DNA of 64,000 nucleotides from Homalodisca vitripennis (Eukaryota > Arthropoda > Insecta > Hemiptera > Cicadellidae). The stretch spans positions 7,282,501-7,346,500 of the forward strand of contig NC_060207.1 of the NCBI RefSeq assembly GCF_021130785.1, in the 5' to 3' direction. Below are positions 36,759-47,519 of the stretch, piece by piece. The notes under the pieces were generated by a model. The model did not search any database. It had not been told where the DNA came from and worked only from the letters and a program-made list of their open reading frames with translations. How positions within the stretch are numbered: the first letter of the stretch is position 1; each line of letters starts with the position of its first letter. A program made the translations under genes and the position numbers.

Positions 36759-37767
36759 GCAGCCGGGCTGATATGAGGATATATTGCTATCTTCCACCTG
36801 TGCTGTACCGTGTACAAATATCAATACACGACCTGCACAGCCAGGCTGCGGGCCGTACAGTATATTACTAGTACTCGCTGGTATTTCAATATCGCCCTTG
36901 ACCAAGCTTTGAACACAACATGCCAATCCTGCAGCCGGGCTGATATGAGGATATATTGCTATCTTCCACCTGTGCTGTACCGTGTACAAATATCAATACA
37001 CGACCTGCACAGCCAGGCTGCGGGCTGTACATTATATTACTAGTACTCGCTGGTATTTCAATATCGCCCTTGACCAAGCTTTGAACACAACATGCCAATC
37101 CTGCAACCGGGCTGATATGAGGATATATTGCTATCTTCCACCTGTGCTGTACCGTGTACAAATATCAATACACGACCTGCACAGCCAGGCTGCGGGCTGT
37201 ACATTATATTACTAGTACTCGCTGGTATTTCAATATCGCCCTTGACCAAGCTTTGAACACAACGTACCAATCCTGCAGCCGGGCTGATATGAGGATATAT
37301 TGCTATCTTCCACCTGTGCTGTACCGTGTACAAATATCAATACACGACCCTGCACAGCCAGGCTGCGGGCTGTACATTATATTACTAGTACTCACTGGTA
37401 TTTCAATATCGCCCTTGACCAAGCTTTGAACACAACAACGTACCATTCCTGCAGCCGGGCTGATATGACTATATATTGCTATCTTCCACCTGTGCCGTAC
37501 CGTGTACAAATATCAATACACGACCCTGCACAGCCAGGGTGCGGGCCGTACATTATATTACTAGTACTCACTGGTATTTCAATATCGCCCTTGACCAAGC
37601 TTTGAACACAACGTACTATTCCTGCAGCCGGGCTGATATGAGGATATATTGCTATCTTCCACCTGTGCTGTACCTTGTACAAACATCAATACACGACCCT
37701 GCACAGCCAGGCTGCGGGCCGTACACTATATTACTAGTACTCGCTGGTATTTCAATATCGCCCTTGG
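36759..37767. repeat. 172-bp tandem array, 6 units (last one partial)
   Basis: Units start at 36759, 36931, 37103, 37275, 37451 and 37624, with periods of 172, 172, 172, 176 and 173. Each opens GCAGCCGGGCTGATATGAGG (one has GCAACCGGG) and contains TATTACTAGTACTC and CTTGACCAAGCTTTGAACAC. The last unit ends at CGCCCTTGG. Short open frames on both strands repeat once per unit and are not genes. Confidence 0.97.
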
Positions 37768-38346
37768 ATTGATATATTTTAGCAGAATAACTGTTATTTG
37801 GATAGTTTATATTTAGTGGTCTAGCTCGCAAAGACTGAAGAATGTCTCTATCCCTCTGACGCCCACTGAATGTTACCCCCGAGTCATTTCCAAAACTGCA
37901 TCCGTGTATATCTCTCTCAAACAATTAATGTCTCTGTAATTAATAAAGTCTTAATATAAAGAGTGTTTTCTGAAAGCATTGAATTTTTATTCGATGAACC
38001 AATAAATTTTAATAATCAAAATATGCAACTAATACAATTAGATTACTAAAATCAATAATAATAATATATATTTAAATTTTACTATGGACAATAAACCAGA
38101 CATTTTTATTCTTTTTTCACTTTGCTATAATGCAATTTTAAGAAATGTTGTTTGTAGTTACCTTAAACTACGTGTGACATAAATTACGCTTCAATGCTTT
38201 TCATCGATGCTATTCTATTAATCTGGGCTTAAATATTTATTCTCTTTTCAAACTTTAAATGTTTGTCATCTTGAACCATATAATATAACAAAAAATGTAC
38301 TTGATTAAAGTTCTTTTATATTGTTTAATTTGCTGAGCTTTACTTA
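37768..38346. other. AT-rich DNA, no gene seen
   Basis: The sequence is AT-rich with no features recognised beyond the end of the neighbouring array. Confidence 0.6.
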
Positions 38347-38700
38347 TCAGTGGAGGGGCTGATAAATTTCTGTCTGACTCTCTGTTTGTCTGTCTGTCTG
38401 TCTGACTCTGACTGACTCTCTGTTTGTTTGTCTGTCTGTCTGACTCTCTGTCTGGCTCTCTGTCTGTCTGTCTATCTGCACGATGTCTCGAGAACGAAAT
38501 AGTCTGCAATCTAGAAATTTTTCATGAAGCTTCATTTTTATAGGAATATCGAGTTCTATCATGGTATATGTCACTCGATAGGTTGTATGAGCGTTAATGA
38601 ACATTTTAAAATTGGTTTTAATTGTAACCATGGTTTCGTCACCATTGCAGAATAAATAAATTTCTAAACAAACACATAGTGTATCGGGCCAAACTGTTAA
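38347..38700 (+). repeat. Dispersed repeat family Q, best copy, with a (TCTG)n head
   Basis: The copy starts with an imperfect (TCTG)n/(TCTCTG)n microsatellite (about 38372-38480). It then runs through GATGTCTCGAGAACGAAA, CATGAAGCTTCATTTTTATA, GAGCGTTAATGAACATTTT, AACCATGGTTTCGTCACC and GCAGAATAAATAAATTTC. The palindromic CATGAAGCTTCATTTTTATA block recurs in the 14.0-kb copy. Minus-strand frames rich in Asp/Arg/Gln come from the microsatellite. The element class is unknown. It lacks an A box and a B box, so it is not an obvious tRNA SINE. Confidence 0.65.
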
Positions 38701-39339
38701 TGAGGCTGACTGACAAACTTATCCAAAGATGTATACATTTTTTTAACTTACCTAAATTAGGTATGTGTGGCTAAGAAGTTAAGGTAGCTCCGTGTTTAAT
38801 AAACGTGGTTCATTGTACTTTGATTTCGCTAAAATTATATATAATAATTTTTGTTATAACGTCGCTTTTTATAAATACAATTATTTTGATTTAAAAGAAA
38901 TTTATGAGTTAGTTATTAGTTATACGTTTATATGTACTATGTAGGGGGTCTAACATTGTATCTTGAATACATGGATTAATGGGCTTTCTATTTCTTCCTA
39001 AAAGTGTCTGAAGAGCAAAAGTAATAAAGTTTAATTCATTTTTGCTTACCCATTTTAACCTTTGAGACCTAAACGAAACCCCAGCCAACTTTGTAGTATC
39101 CATATCCTAGTGGCGTAGAAATAAAAAGATATGACATCTATTATTATATTAGTAGTATATTTTTGCAAATGTGTGCAAAATTATTCATTCCATTAGTAAT
39201 TTATAAAAACAAAATTCCATTATAAAAACTAGTACAAACATCATGATTATATTTAAGAAACCAATATTTTTAGCAGAGTATAAAATTTTAATATTAATTA
39301 TAACACATTCACTTCCAGAGCGCGCACCAGCTACTCGTA
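38701..39339. other. AT-rich DNA, no gene seen
   Basis: A 64-codon minus-strand frame at 38909-39103 has no domain I recognise. Nothing else is visible. Confidence 0.6.
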
Positions 39340-40620
39340 TGTGGCTCAGGCTTAAGAGTACCTATTCTCTGTGTGGCTTGAGAGCCAAAGTATTAATATT
39401 GCATATCATAACCAGAGTAGTGTTTATATATAACATTGTATACTACAACCAGAGTAGTATTGAGATATAACATGGCATATAATAACCCGAGTACTATTAA
39501 GATATATCGTTGTATATTGTCATTACCAGAGTAGTGTTGATATATAACACATTTGATATACAAGCTGACGTGTCGCTCAGATTAATACAAGCTTCTGTGC
39601 CACTTGAGAGCCAAAGTATTAATATTGCATATCATAACCAGAGTAGTGTTTATATATAACATTGTATACTACAACCAGAGTAGTATTGAGATATAACATG
39701 GCATATAATAACCCGAGTACTATTAAGATATATCGTTGTATATTATCATTACCAGAGTAGTGTTGATATATAACACATTTGATATACAAGCTGACGTGTC
39801 GCTCAGATTAATACAAGCTTCTGTGCCACTTGAGAGCCAAAGTATTAATATTGCATATCATAACCAGAGTAGTGTTTATATATAACATTGTATACTACAA
39901 CCAGAGTAGTATAGAGATATAACATGGCATATAAATAACCCGAGTACTATTAAGATATATCGTTGTATATTGTCATTACCAGAGTAGTGTTGATATATAA
40001 CACATTTGATATACAAGCTGACGTGTCGCTCAGATTAATACAAGCTTCTGTGCCACTTGAGAGCCAAAGTATTAATATTGCATATCATAACCAGAGTAGT
40101 GTTTATATATAACATTGTATACTACAACCAGAGTAGTATTGAGATATAAACATGGCATATAATAACCCGAGTACTATTAAGATATATCGTTGTATATTAT
40201 CATTACCAGAGTAGTGTTGATATATAACACATTTGATATACAAGCTGACGTGTCGCTCAGATTAATACAAGCTTCTGTGCCACTTGAGAGCCAAAGTATT
40301 AATATTGCATATCATAACCAGAGTAGTGTTTATATATAACATTGTATACTACAACCAGAGTAGTATTGAGATATAACATGGCATATAATAACCAGAGTAC
40401 TATTAAGATATATCGTTGTATATTATCATTACCAGAGTAGTGTTGATATATAACACATTTGATATACAAGCTGACGTGTCGCTCAGATTAATACAAGCCT
40501 CTGTGCCACTTGGGAGCCAAAGTGTTAATATTGCATACCGTAACCAGAGAAGTGTTGATATATATATATAACATTGAACACCATAACCATAGTAGTATTT
40601 ATATTTAATGTGCCAATAAA
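39340..40620. repeat. 226-bp tandem array, about 5.5 units, each with internal subrepeats
   Basis: The marker GAGAGCCAAAGTATTAATAT recurs at 39380, 39606, 39832, 40059 and 40286, with a diverged form at 40512 (periods 226-227). Inside each unit, four or five diverged copies of an element of about 40 bp (CCAGAGTAGTGTTGATATAT followed by AACA) occur, so the 226-bp unit itself arose from a shorter repeat. Each unit ends with GCTGACGTGTCGCTCAGATT and following AATACAAGCTTCTGTGCC. The 5' and 3' edges decay gradually. Confidence 0.96.
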
Positions 40621-41889
40621 TGTTTGATATTGTAGAATTTAATGTAACTTTCAATAAACATATACTTTGATTTCTTTTTGTGCTAAGTTATTTTGAACAA
40701 TACAATTATTAGTAAGCTTACTCATTAGTTAAGCGCTATGATTGTAGAGAGCGCTTGGCAGCATGGGGGGTCGCTATATCGGTAGGTCTGAATACCTCGT
40801 GTACCAGCCCTCCCAAGAAGATTTCTCTATTGTCACCTTCCTGAAATATTTCCTAAACTTTACTTTGGTATTCTGTCAAATTATACTGGTTTCTTTGAAT
40901 GAGACGTTGGAGCAGTCCATCTTGATCGGTTGCTGCTGGAAGGCGGACATTAATCGTCTGGAACTAAACTCGCTCGCGGTCAACAAAAACGTCCAATAGA
41001 CATTACAAGCGCCCGGCTGTTCTGGCCGAAACTGTGCTCGACTTAAGGTTCTTGTCCGAAGAATGTTGAAGCAGTTGATCTTTTATTTCCTAATGACAGT
41101 GTAAATGTCAGGGCATGTACATAGTGACGTAATTGTCTACGAAATGTCTTCACGGAAATAAAACAACAAAGTTACATTAATACCACTCTTCAAATTACCC
41201 TCAAATGACTTTGGATTTCAATACCTCTAGAATTGTCTAGACTCGAAAATATTTAACTCTATGTTTCTTATTCATGTGTCATGGTTCAGTAACATCAGGT
41301 TTCGTAGGGTTCTGTGAAGGCACAAACCATTTGATAGGAAAAGCAGTAATATTTCTGGAGGAGTTTTATGTTTTAAATCTTAAAACATCTTAATAATTGT
41401 GTTAAGAAAATAAAATAAAACACAAACGGTCAAAAAAGTAACAATTTAGGTACATATATGTGATGGAACTATTGTCTTCATGATGTTTTAATCTCCAGGG
41501 TTACATGATTTGACATCATCTCTGTGTATCTGGATCGATTCTCTGAAAGTGTACAGAAAGAGTTGTATATCTGGTACAATAGTACATACAGTCTGTAAAT
41601 ACAGTAGATATTTACAGTTTATATTCTGGTAGTCCTTACCAGAATACATACAGAAATACTCTATAGTCTGAAAACTACAGTTAATCTTGTTATATGATTA
41701 TACAACCCCTTATTATATACATTAACATGTTTAAATTTCCATAATTTACTTTGAAATGAACAATATGTTGTTCAACTCCATTTTTTCTAATTGACAATTG
41801 ATGGGCGTCTATAAGCTGTGTAAAAACTAATTTTCTGTGTACTTAATTAAAAACTAACGTAATTGAAATATGACCAGTGGGTCATTAAA
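40621..41889. other. Non-coding stretch with a moderately GC-rich patch
   Basis: The segment at about 40740-41060 is GC-richer and includes a 78-codon plus-strand frame (40763-40999) beginning MGGRYIGRSEYLVYQPSQED. I do not recognise it, and no flanking exon signals are clear. The rest is AT-rich. Confidence 0.45.
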
Positions 41890-41968
41890 ACGCACGAAAC
41901 CAATATATATATATATATATAGTATTATTTTATATATATAGTATATATATATATACTCTTTATATATA
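41890..41968. repeat. (AT)n-rich tract at the left edge of the transposon
   Basis: Interrupted TA-dinucleotide runs directly abut the left transposon end. Tc1/mariner elements insert at TA, so a TA-rich target is expected. Confidence 0.85.
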
Positions 41969-42450
41969 CAGGAGTGATTCTTGAAGTTCTCACCCCCACT
42001 TCGACAGCACATTGTACTAGTAAAATTAATGAAAAAATGTTTATATAAATACATAGGTCCGAAACGCTTTCGTTGCGAGTTACAGCTAGCAAAAGATTCG
42101 CCTGAATTCTGGGTAAAGGTGTAAATAAAGCCATACTAAACTTTTGGAAAGGTATTTAAGTAAAGAAATATCGTGGATTATATGTATTTTTACCTGATAT
42201 AAAGCTATATAAAATAGGTTTCAGAACTGTACTGTAGTAGTTTTTGAGGGATTTCAGGGTTAAAATGCAAAAAAATTTGGGGCACGAAACAATGTTTTTT
42301 TAAAGTTTGATGTACAATAACTTGATAAATTTGGTAATAAATACATTAAAATCAACAAAACAGTAATTGTAGAGAATTTATTCTGAGAATAATTACATAT
42401 AATCAAAGTCTAAATAAAAATCTAAAAGAAGTACCAAAAAATCGATTTTT
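41969..42450 (+). repeat. Left terminal inverted repeat of the transposon
   Basis: It runs from CAGGAGTGATTC to AAAAAATCGATTTTT. It pairs with 44035-44515 in inverted orientation. Matching landmarks include CAGCACATTGTACTAGTAAA, TTTTGGAAAGGT, GTAAAGAAATATCGTG and GTACCAAAAAATCGATTTT. Differences are substitutions and short indels spread evenly, so the two ends have diverged since insertion. Confidence 0.88.
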
Positions 42451-42904
42451 TTCAGTTAATACATACTAGCTGTAAAGAAAATACGTACGATATTTAGTAA
42501 TATTAAAACAAAAAACAAAATGGTTCGTCTTAATGATGAGATCAATTGAGAAACAGATTAAATCTGTTAAATAAAATTTGTTTGTAAATATATAATATCA
42601 TGTTTTATGGCGTTGTATTTTTTTTAAATAAAAAATTTACATAAAAATGTTCGAAAATAAATGAAGAGCAAACATTTCCATTATTGTTTTACTAATCATC
42701 GAAATGCATTTTTTTGTTTTATTAATTTCTAAGTTGGTAAGCACGAAATAACAGTGATCAACAATTGTATCTGTATGTATACGTTAGAACTGTTTATTAG
42801 TTGGTGTTTGGCAAGCTACAGCAGGAGATCGGGTTCTGTGAATCGTGTTATTAAATGCAATTTTTATGTGAGTTATAATTCGATTGTTTATTTAGCGAAA
42901 AAAA

Positions 42905-43935
42905 AGCCTTACTGATTTACATCAGAGGGAATACGCCGATATGGTTTTTATTTTGGGTTACTATATGGTTATGATAGAGCTGCTGTAGAGAATATGAATA
43001 CGTTACCCTAATAGGAGGATTCCAGATACCAAAACAATTTAGGAAATTTTCGTACTTTCGGGAAACAGGATCACTAACCAAGTACTAGAACCAATTATGA
43101 CGAGCGTCCACTTGGATGATGATATTGTTATTTAATGCTGTTCATCGCAGTACAGGTGTAAGTTACACGGAGTAATTTCTAGGCGGATAGGAGTTTCGCA
43201 CTCAACGGTGTGAGGTCACTTAATCGAAAACAAATTTAACCCGTTTCTAAACCAAAAGTGTTCACTATCTACAGCTAGAGGGATGGTCCGCTTAGCTTGG
43301 GTTTTTGCAACTTTTTGAATATTAATAATCAACTCTACAAAGCGCATTTTGTTTTACGGATGAGGCACAAATTCACTCGGGTGGTGTCAATACTTGCACA
43401 TTGACACTCATGGGAGAGAAAATCCACATGAGGTAGTCGGACAGAACTTTCAACACCGATTTAGCGTCAATGTCTGGGTGTGGCCTTTTGCACAATCGGC
43501 TGATTGGACCTTTCATTTACCTGGACGCACTAATGTGAGTTCGATTTGCATTTCCTTCAAGAAAGAGTTGCCGAGCTGTTGAGAATGTTTCTTTACCTCT
43601 CAGACAAATATGTGTACTTCCAGCACTTGACGGAGCACCTCCACTTTTCACGTGCCGTTACTGGCTTACTTAATTCATCAATTTCCTGGACATGGATTGT
43701 TTGGTCGTGGGAGGGCCTCACCCTTGGACCACCAAGATCACCAGATCTTCTCCATTGGATTATTGCATCTGGGATGGATGAAAAGACATTTGTTTAAAGA
43801 CAAAAGGTATTCTCGTGATGAATTAATTGCCCGTATTATGGGATTGAGGCATGTGGCAGATACTGGGGAGTCTGGAAAAATTAAGAAACGCAAACAAAAG
43901 CAATACACAAAAGTGCTGCAAAATGTATGATAATG
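42905..43935 (+). pseudogene. Broken DDE transposase (Tc1/mariner superfamily, DUF4817-type N-terminus)
   Basis: Fragments in different frames line up in the order of one transposase. Near 42920 a helix-turn-helix-like block (REYADMVFILGYY) and near 43008 RYPNRRIPDTKTI are typical of the DUF4817 N-terminal domain. Near 43350 FTDEAQIHSGGV holds the first catalytic Asp. Near 43425 ENPHEVVGQNFQHRFSVNVW follows, then LDGAPPLFT near 43627 with the second Asp, and PRSPDL near 43735 with the likely third acidic residue, roughly 37-38 residues later. A C-terminal YSRDELIARIMG block follows. At least four frameshifts and several stops break it. No intact enzyme can be made. Confidence 0.8.
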
Positions 43936-44034
43936 AATGGGCCTCATTTTCGAACATCCTAGTATAAAAAGGTGCGTTCGGTTGGCCCAACCTGATTAAT
44001 TTTGCTTAAAACTAGTAATGTATTATACTTGTAT

Positions 44035-44515
44035 AAAATCGATTTTGTGGTACTTATTTTCTGTTTTCTTTTTGGATCTTTGCATTATATAAATTTTCTC
44101 AGAATTAAATTCTCTACAATTAATGTTGTTGTTTTTATGTATTTATTAACAATTTAAACAGAGTTATTGTAAATCAAACTTAAAAAAAACTATTGTTTCG
44201 TTGCACCCAATTTTTTGCATATAACCTGAATCCTCAAAATACTACAGGGTACAGTCTGAACCTATTTATTAGCTGTATCAGGTAAATCAATACATAGAAT
44301 CACGATATTTCTTTACTTAATTAACCTTTCCAAAAGTTCAGTAAGGCTTTATTTTACTCTTTACCCAGGAATTCAGGCGGAAATCTTTCGCTAGCTGTTC
44401 AACTCGCTAACGGAAGCGATTTCTTCGGTCCTATGTTTATATAACATTTTTTCATTATTTTTACTAGTACAATGTGCTGTAGAAGTAGGGGGAGAACTTC
44501 GATGAATCACCCCTG
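44035..44515 (-). repeat. Right terminal inverted repeat of the transposon
   Basis: This is the inverted partner of 41969-42450, running inward from GAATCACCCCTG. It keeps the same landmark order with scattered indels. Inner ends of both arms stop at the ATCGATTTT block, which defines the arm length. Confidence 0.88.
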
Positions 44516-44552
44516 TTATATATATATATTTATATATATATTATATATATGA
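44516..44552. repeat. (TA)n-rich tract at the right edge of the transposon
   Basis: TA runs with single-base interruptions mirror the tract on the left side, which suggests insertion into an existing TA-rich site or growth of the target duplication. Confidence 0.85.
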
Positions 44553-44804
44553 GTATGGGGGACAAAGGCAGTATCCATAAAAATAAATAAATTAAAAATT
44601 ACCATTATTAAAAAGTACGTAGAAAGAACAAAGTTCTTGAGGCATAATTTAAAAAATAATATTAAAATCTCCGTCACCAAAGCTTAAATCCAATTACGGT
44701 GCCAAGTTTAGAGGGACCATCTCTAATACCACTCAGTCCAGCCAGGACCGTTTTGGGCGTTCAAGGTGATTGGGACTTCGAGGGTCTTGACGAAGCTAGA
44801 GTGT
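44553..44804. other. Short spacer
   Basis: AT-rich, then more balanced sequence leads into the G-rich block. No feature was recognised. Confidence 0.6.
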
Positions 44805-46655
44805 GGTAGGTAGGGGGGGGGTTCCTATCCGTCGTTTGAGGTTTAGTATACGGTATGAGGGGGGGGGGAGCTGGTACGCATAGATAAAGGGGGGGAATGT
44901 AGAAGTGGTGTTACACAGGGATGGGGAAAACCGGGGTGCAAGGTAGGTTGGGGGTGGGTGGGGGGGTAGTGGCTGGTAGGGGAGGTGTATAAGGTCAGGG
45001 AAAAGGGGGTATAGGAGTTGGGTGGGGGGGTGGCGTGTATAGAGGGTAGGTTTGGACGGTATGGGGTGGGGAAGGAAAGATCGGGTGGCGGCGGGGGAGG
45101 GATGGGGTAAGGTTGGGGGTGGTGGGTGGTTGGGTGTTGTGAGGGTGGAGGTAAGAGTTACAAGCGCTAGCGTGTGGGAAGGGATGGGAAAGGAAGAGGG
45201 GTAGTAGGTGTGTCGGAGGACGGAGAAAAGGTGTGGGGGGGGATGAAGGAGGGTGTGGGGGCTAAGATAGTACAAGTTTGTTACGGTGGGTATGGATGGG
45301 GGGGTGTCGGGGGCGTTGGGGGGTGTGGGTGTAGGTGGAGGGGTAGGCAAAGGGGGTTGAGGGTGTAAAACAGGTTTAGAATGGAGGGCGGGTTAGGCGG
45401 GGGGTTTGGTGGTCAGTGGGGTGTGGGGGAAGGGGGGGCGGTGGATGGGTTGTGAGTGTCTGTCGGTATAGGATGTTGGTGTTAACATAGTCGGGGTGGT
45501 GGTCACGGTGTTGGGTTAGGTGGGGTACGTCGGGTGTGCGTGGGGGGGGGTGTGGGTGGGATGTGGAGCGGGGGGGGGGCGTCGGGGGCAGTAAAAGGGG
45601 GGTGCTTGTGTACGGGTTCCAGAGTCGAGGGTCGGGTGGGGGGGGGGTAGGGGGTTTTGAGGGGGGCGAAAGGGTCAATTGTAAGTGGAGTCGTGGTCTA
45701 AGGGAAGTGGGGGAGGGTGAGAGTGGCGGGGATGTTCGGTAGAGGTATTAGCTATGGGTATTCGGATCGTTGAACCAGGTGTTCTGGACCCTCCTTTGAG
45801 AGGACGCGTCTGGGGTTAGGGGGGGTGGTGTGGGTGTAGTGTAAGAACGGGTACTGGGAAGAGGTTAGGTTGGGTAAGGGGTTGGTGGGGTAAGAGGGGG
45901 TGGGAGCGGTTCGGATTGGATAATGGGGGGTAATAGGGGGGCGTTCGGGAAGGGTGGGGAGGGTGTTGGGCTGGGGGCGTGGTGGGGTGGGGCTGGTGGG
46001 CGGTGTTCGTGGTGGTGGAGGAGGGATTGTGGGGGGTGGGGGGGTGGGTCCCGTAGATGTCAAAATATCGGTGGGGTTGGGGGTGAAAAGGGGGGTGTTG
46101 TGGTGTGGGGGGAGGGGGGGTAGGTGTGTCAGCGGTAAGGGGATGTTGAGGGGAAAGGCTATCGGGACTGGGAGGGGTGGTGGTGTGGTGACGGGTACGT
46201 CGTTCGTGGGGTGTGGGGCGTGTTGGGTGGTGGGGCCGGTTAGTGGACCAGGGACGTGGAAGTCGGCGGGTGTGTTTAGAGGGTGGGCGCGGGGGGGCGT
46301 GTCGTAGAATGGGAGCAAGGAGCAAAGAGGAGGAAGGAAGGGGGGGGTTTAAGGGAGGGGAAGGAGGGTGGTTGGTGGAAGGCGAGGTGGGAGGTGGGGG
46401 GCTAGGTGGTAAGGTTAAGGGAGTAAGTAAAGTGGTGGGGGGATGGCTGGTTGGTGGGGTGTTGGGGTGGGTCTACGGGGAGGATCCTGAGGTGGGTTGG
46501 GTTGTGTCGTGGGGCGAAGGGCCTCACGGTAGTGGATGGAGGGGGGGGGGGGCGTGGTGGATAAGTGTCTGGAAGGGGGGCGGGCAAGACTGTTGGTTAG
46601 AGTCTTGGTGGTGTGTGGCGGGTTGGTTGATATCTGCTGGGTCCTCGTTGTGCGG
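44805..46655. repeat. 1.85-kb G-rich, C-poor low-complexity block
   Basis: The plus strand is dominated by G (runs of up to about 12) and GT/GGT/GA steps, with C scarce throughout. The skew holds for the whole block and stops abruptly at both ends. No fixed repeat period is evident. The minus strand therefore gives Pro/Thr/His/Ser-rich frames (up to 188 codons) and the plus strand Gly/Val/Trp-rich frames, all from composition. Many four-run G clusters meet the usual G-quadruplex pattern. It may be genuine diverged low-complexity DNA or a low-quality assembly segment. Confidence 0.85.
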
Positions 46656-46800
46656 CCGGTATTTTTATTGCTGTTTTTTTATATGTTACTCCTTGATGCT
46701 TCTATATACCGCTACCTTTTTTTTCTTTATCTATTTTTATTTTTTTTCTTCTTTTTTTCCTGACCTTATTTTACCTTTTCACCTCTTCTTTATTTCTAAC
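46656..46800. repeat. Pyrimidine-rich tract with T-runs
   Basis: T- and C-rich sequence directly follows the G-rich block (T8 runs between about 46714 and 46770). On the minus strand it would be an A-rich tail, and it lies just past the 3' end of the minus-strand retroelement remnant, so it may be that element's decayed poly(A). Confidence 0.6.
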
Positions 46801-46929
46801 CAGAAAACCAATCGCAAAGGGCAGTCGTTTACACAATCCCCCCGTGTCCCTTGTCTGAGAGTTTTGCGGCCACAATCACACGTCTGGTCTTCAGTAATAC
46901 CCCACTTTGTATTCCAGTGATTGCTTCTC

Positions 46930-47475
46930 CAAACCCCAGTTCGAAAACGATTTCATAAAACCCATCTTTCGAGGAATTTCAAGCCACCTCGCTCTGCTTT
47001 TCGTAGGATCGTGATATCAAGAACTTGTTCCCGTCCATCGAATGATTCCCTGGATGACGCCCAGTTAGCATTGGCGTAAAGTCTCCTCTATCAATGGGAT
47101 GCTGTTCGTAGTGTGGCTTGCGTTGATTTGAGAGCCGGCTATCTTGCTGAGGAGGTCGCGGGTAACGGGCAATTCGGGATTGGACACGATCTTATTGAAC
47201 TCTCTCCAGAAGAGCCTCTTGCGTCTAATCTCAGGTGGTGCTATATTGCTCAGCACTGGGAGCCAAAGGTGTTGGTTGTTGCCATGAGAGTTCCAGTAAT
47301 TGTCCTCATGGCCCTATTAAGAACGACATTCGACCTCTCGCACTGTGCACTATTAAGCCACACAGGAGCACAATATTTCAGCAGAGGGAGTACACCAAGG
47401 GACAAAGAAGTGGTACGCAGTACTTTAGCGTTGGGCCCCCAAGTTGATCCAGCAAGTAATGCTGTACTATATTAA
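46930..47475 (-). pseudogene. Non-LTR reverse-transcriptase C-terminal segment, minus strand (3' part of an inverted insertion)
   Basis: Read on the minus strand from 47475, the frame gives LLAGSTWGPNAKVLRTTSLS, then (across a frame change) a YCAPVWLNSAQCERSNVVLN block, AMRTITGTLMAT and, near 47255, NIAPPEIRRKRLFWREFNKI. This is the characteristic order of the region downstream of the catalytic core in a widespread insect jockey-like family. The frame is largely open for about 120 codons and then broken. The catalytic core is not on this strand: it lies next door in the opposite orientation. Confidence 0.82.
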
Positions 47476-47519
47476 GCCTTGTGTTTTCGCTTTGCTGCTG
47501 TCCTACAAGTACTCAGGGA

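Larger units (their letters stand above)
41969..44515 (+). mobile_element. Decayed Tc1/mariner-superfamily transposon with about 480-bp inverted termini
   Basis: The element is about 2.55 kb. It starts CAGGAGTGATTC and ends GAATCACCCCTG. TA-rich DNA lies on both sides, consistent with TA target duplication (the right side reads TTA, so one base has decayed). The two termini are inverted copies of one another over about 480 bp. A broken DDE transposase lies between them in plus orientation. The terminal repeats are much longer than the tens of bases usual for mariner. Frameshifts and stops make it non-autonomous, although matching ends would let an intact relative move it in principle. Confidence 0.85.

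Noticed and set aside
40763..40999. 78-codon frame in a GC-richer patch
   Set aside because: It is the most gene-like short frame by composition, but I recognise no family and see no splice or start context. It is left as an unexplained patch.
42905..43935. Active transposase gene
   Set aside because: The motifs sit in different frames with several stops, and no frame longer than about 90 codons exists.
41969..44515. LTR retrotransposon
   Set aside because: The long terminal repeats are inverted, not direct, and the interior encodes a DDE transposase, not gag-pol.
44796..46318. Pro/Thr-rich minus-strand frames of up to 188 codons that look mucin- or extensin-like
   Set aside because: They arise from the G-rich, C-poor plus strand. 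Both strands and several phases are open, there is no start context or signal peptide, and nothing non-repetitive is encoded.
44805..46655. Telomeric repeat array (insect TTAGG)
   Set aside because: GGTTAGG occurs here and there, but there is no run of exact TTAGG units and the block is dominated by irregular G-runs.
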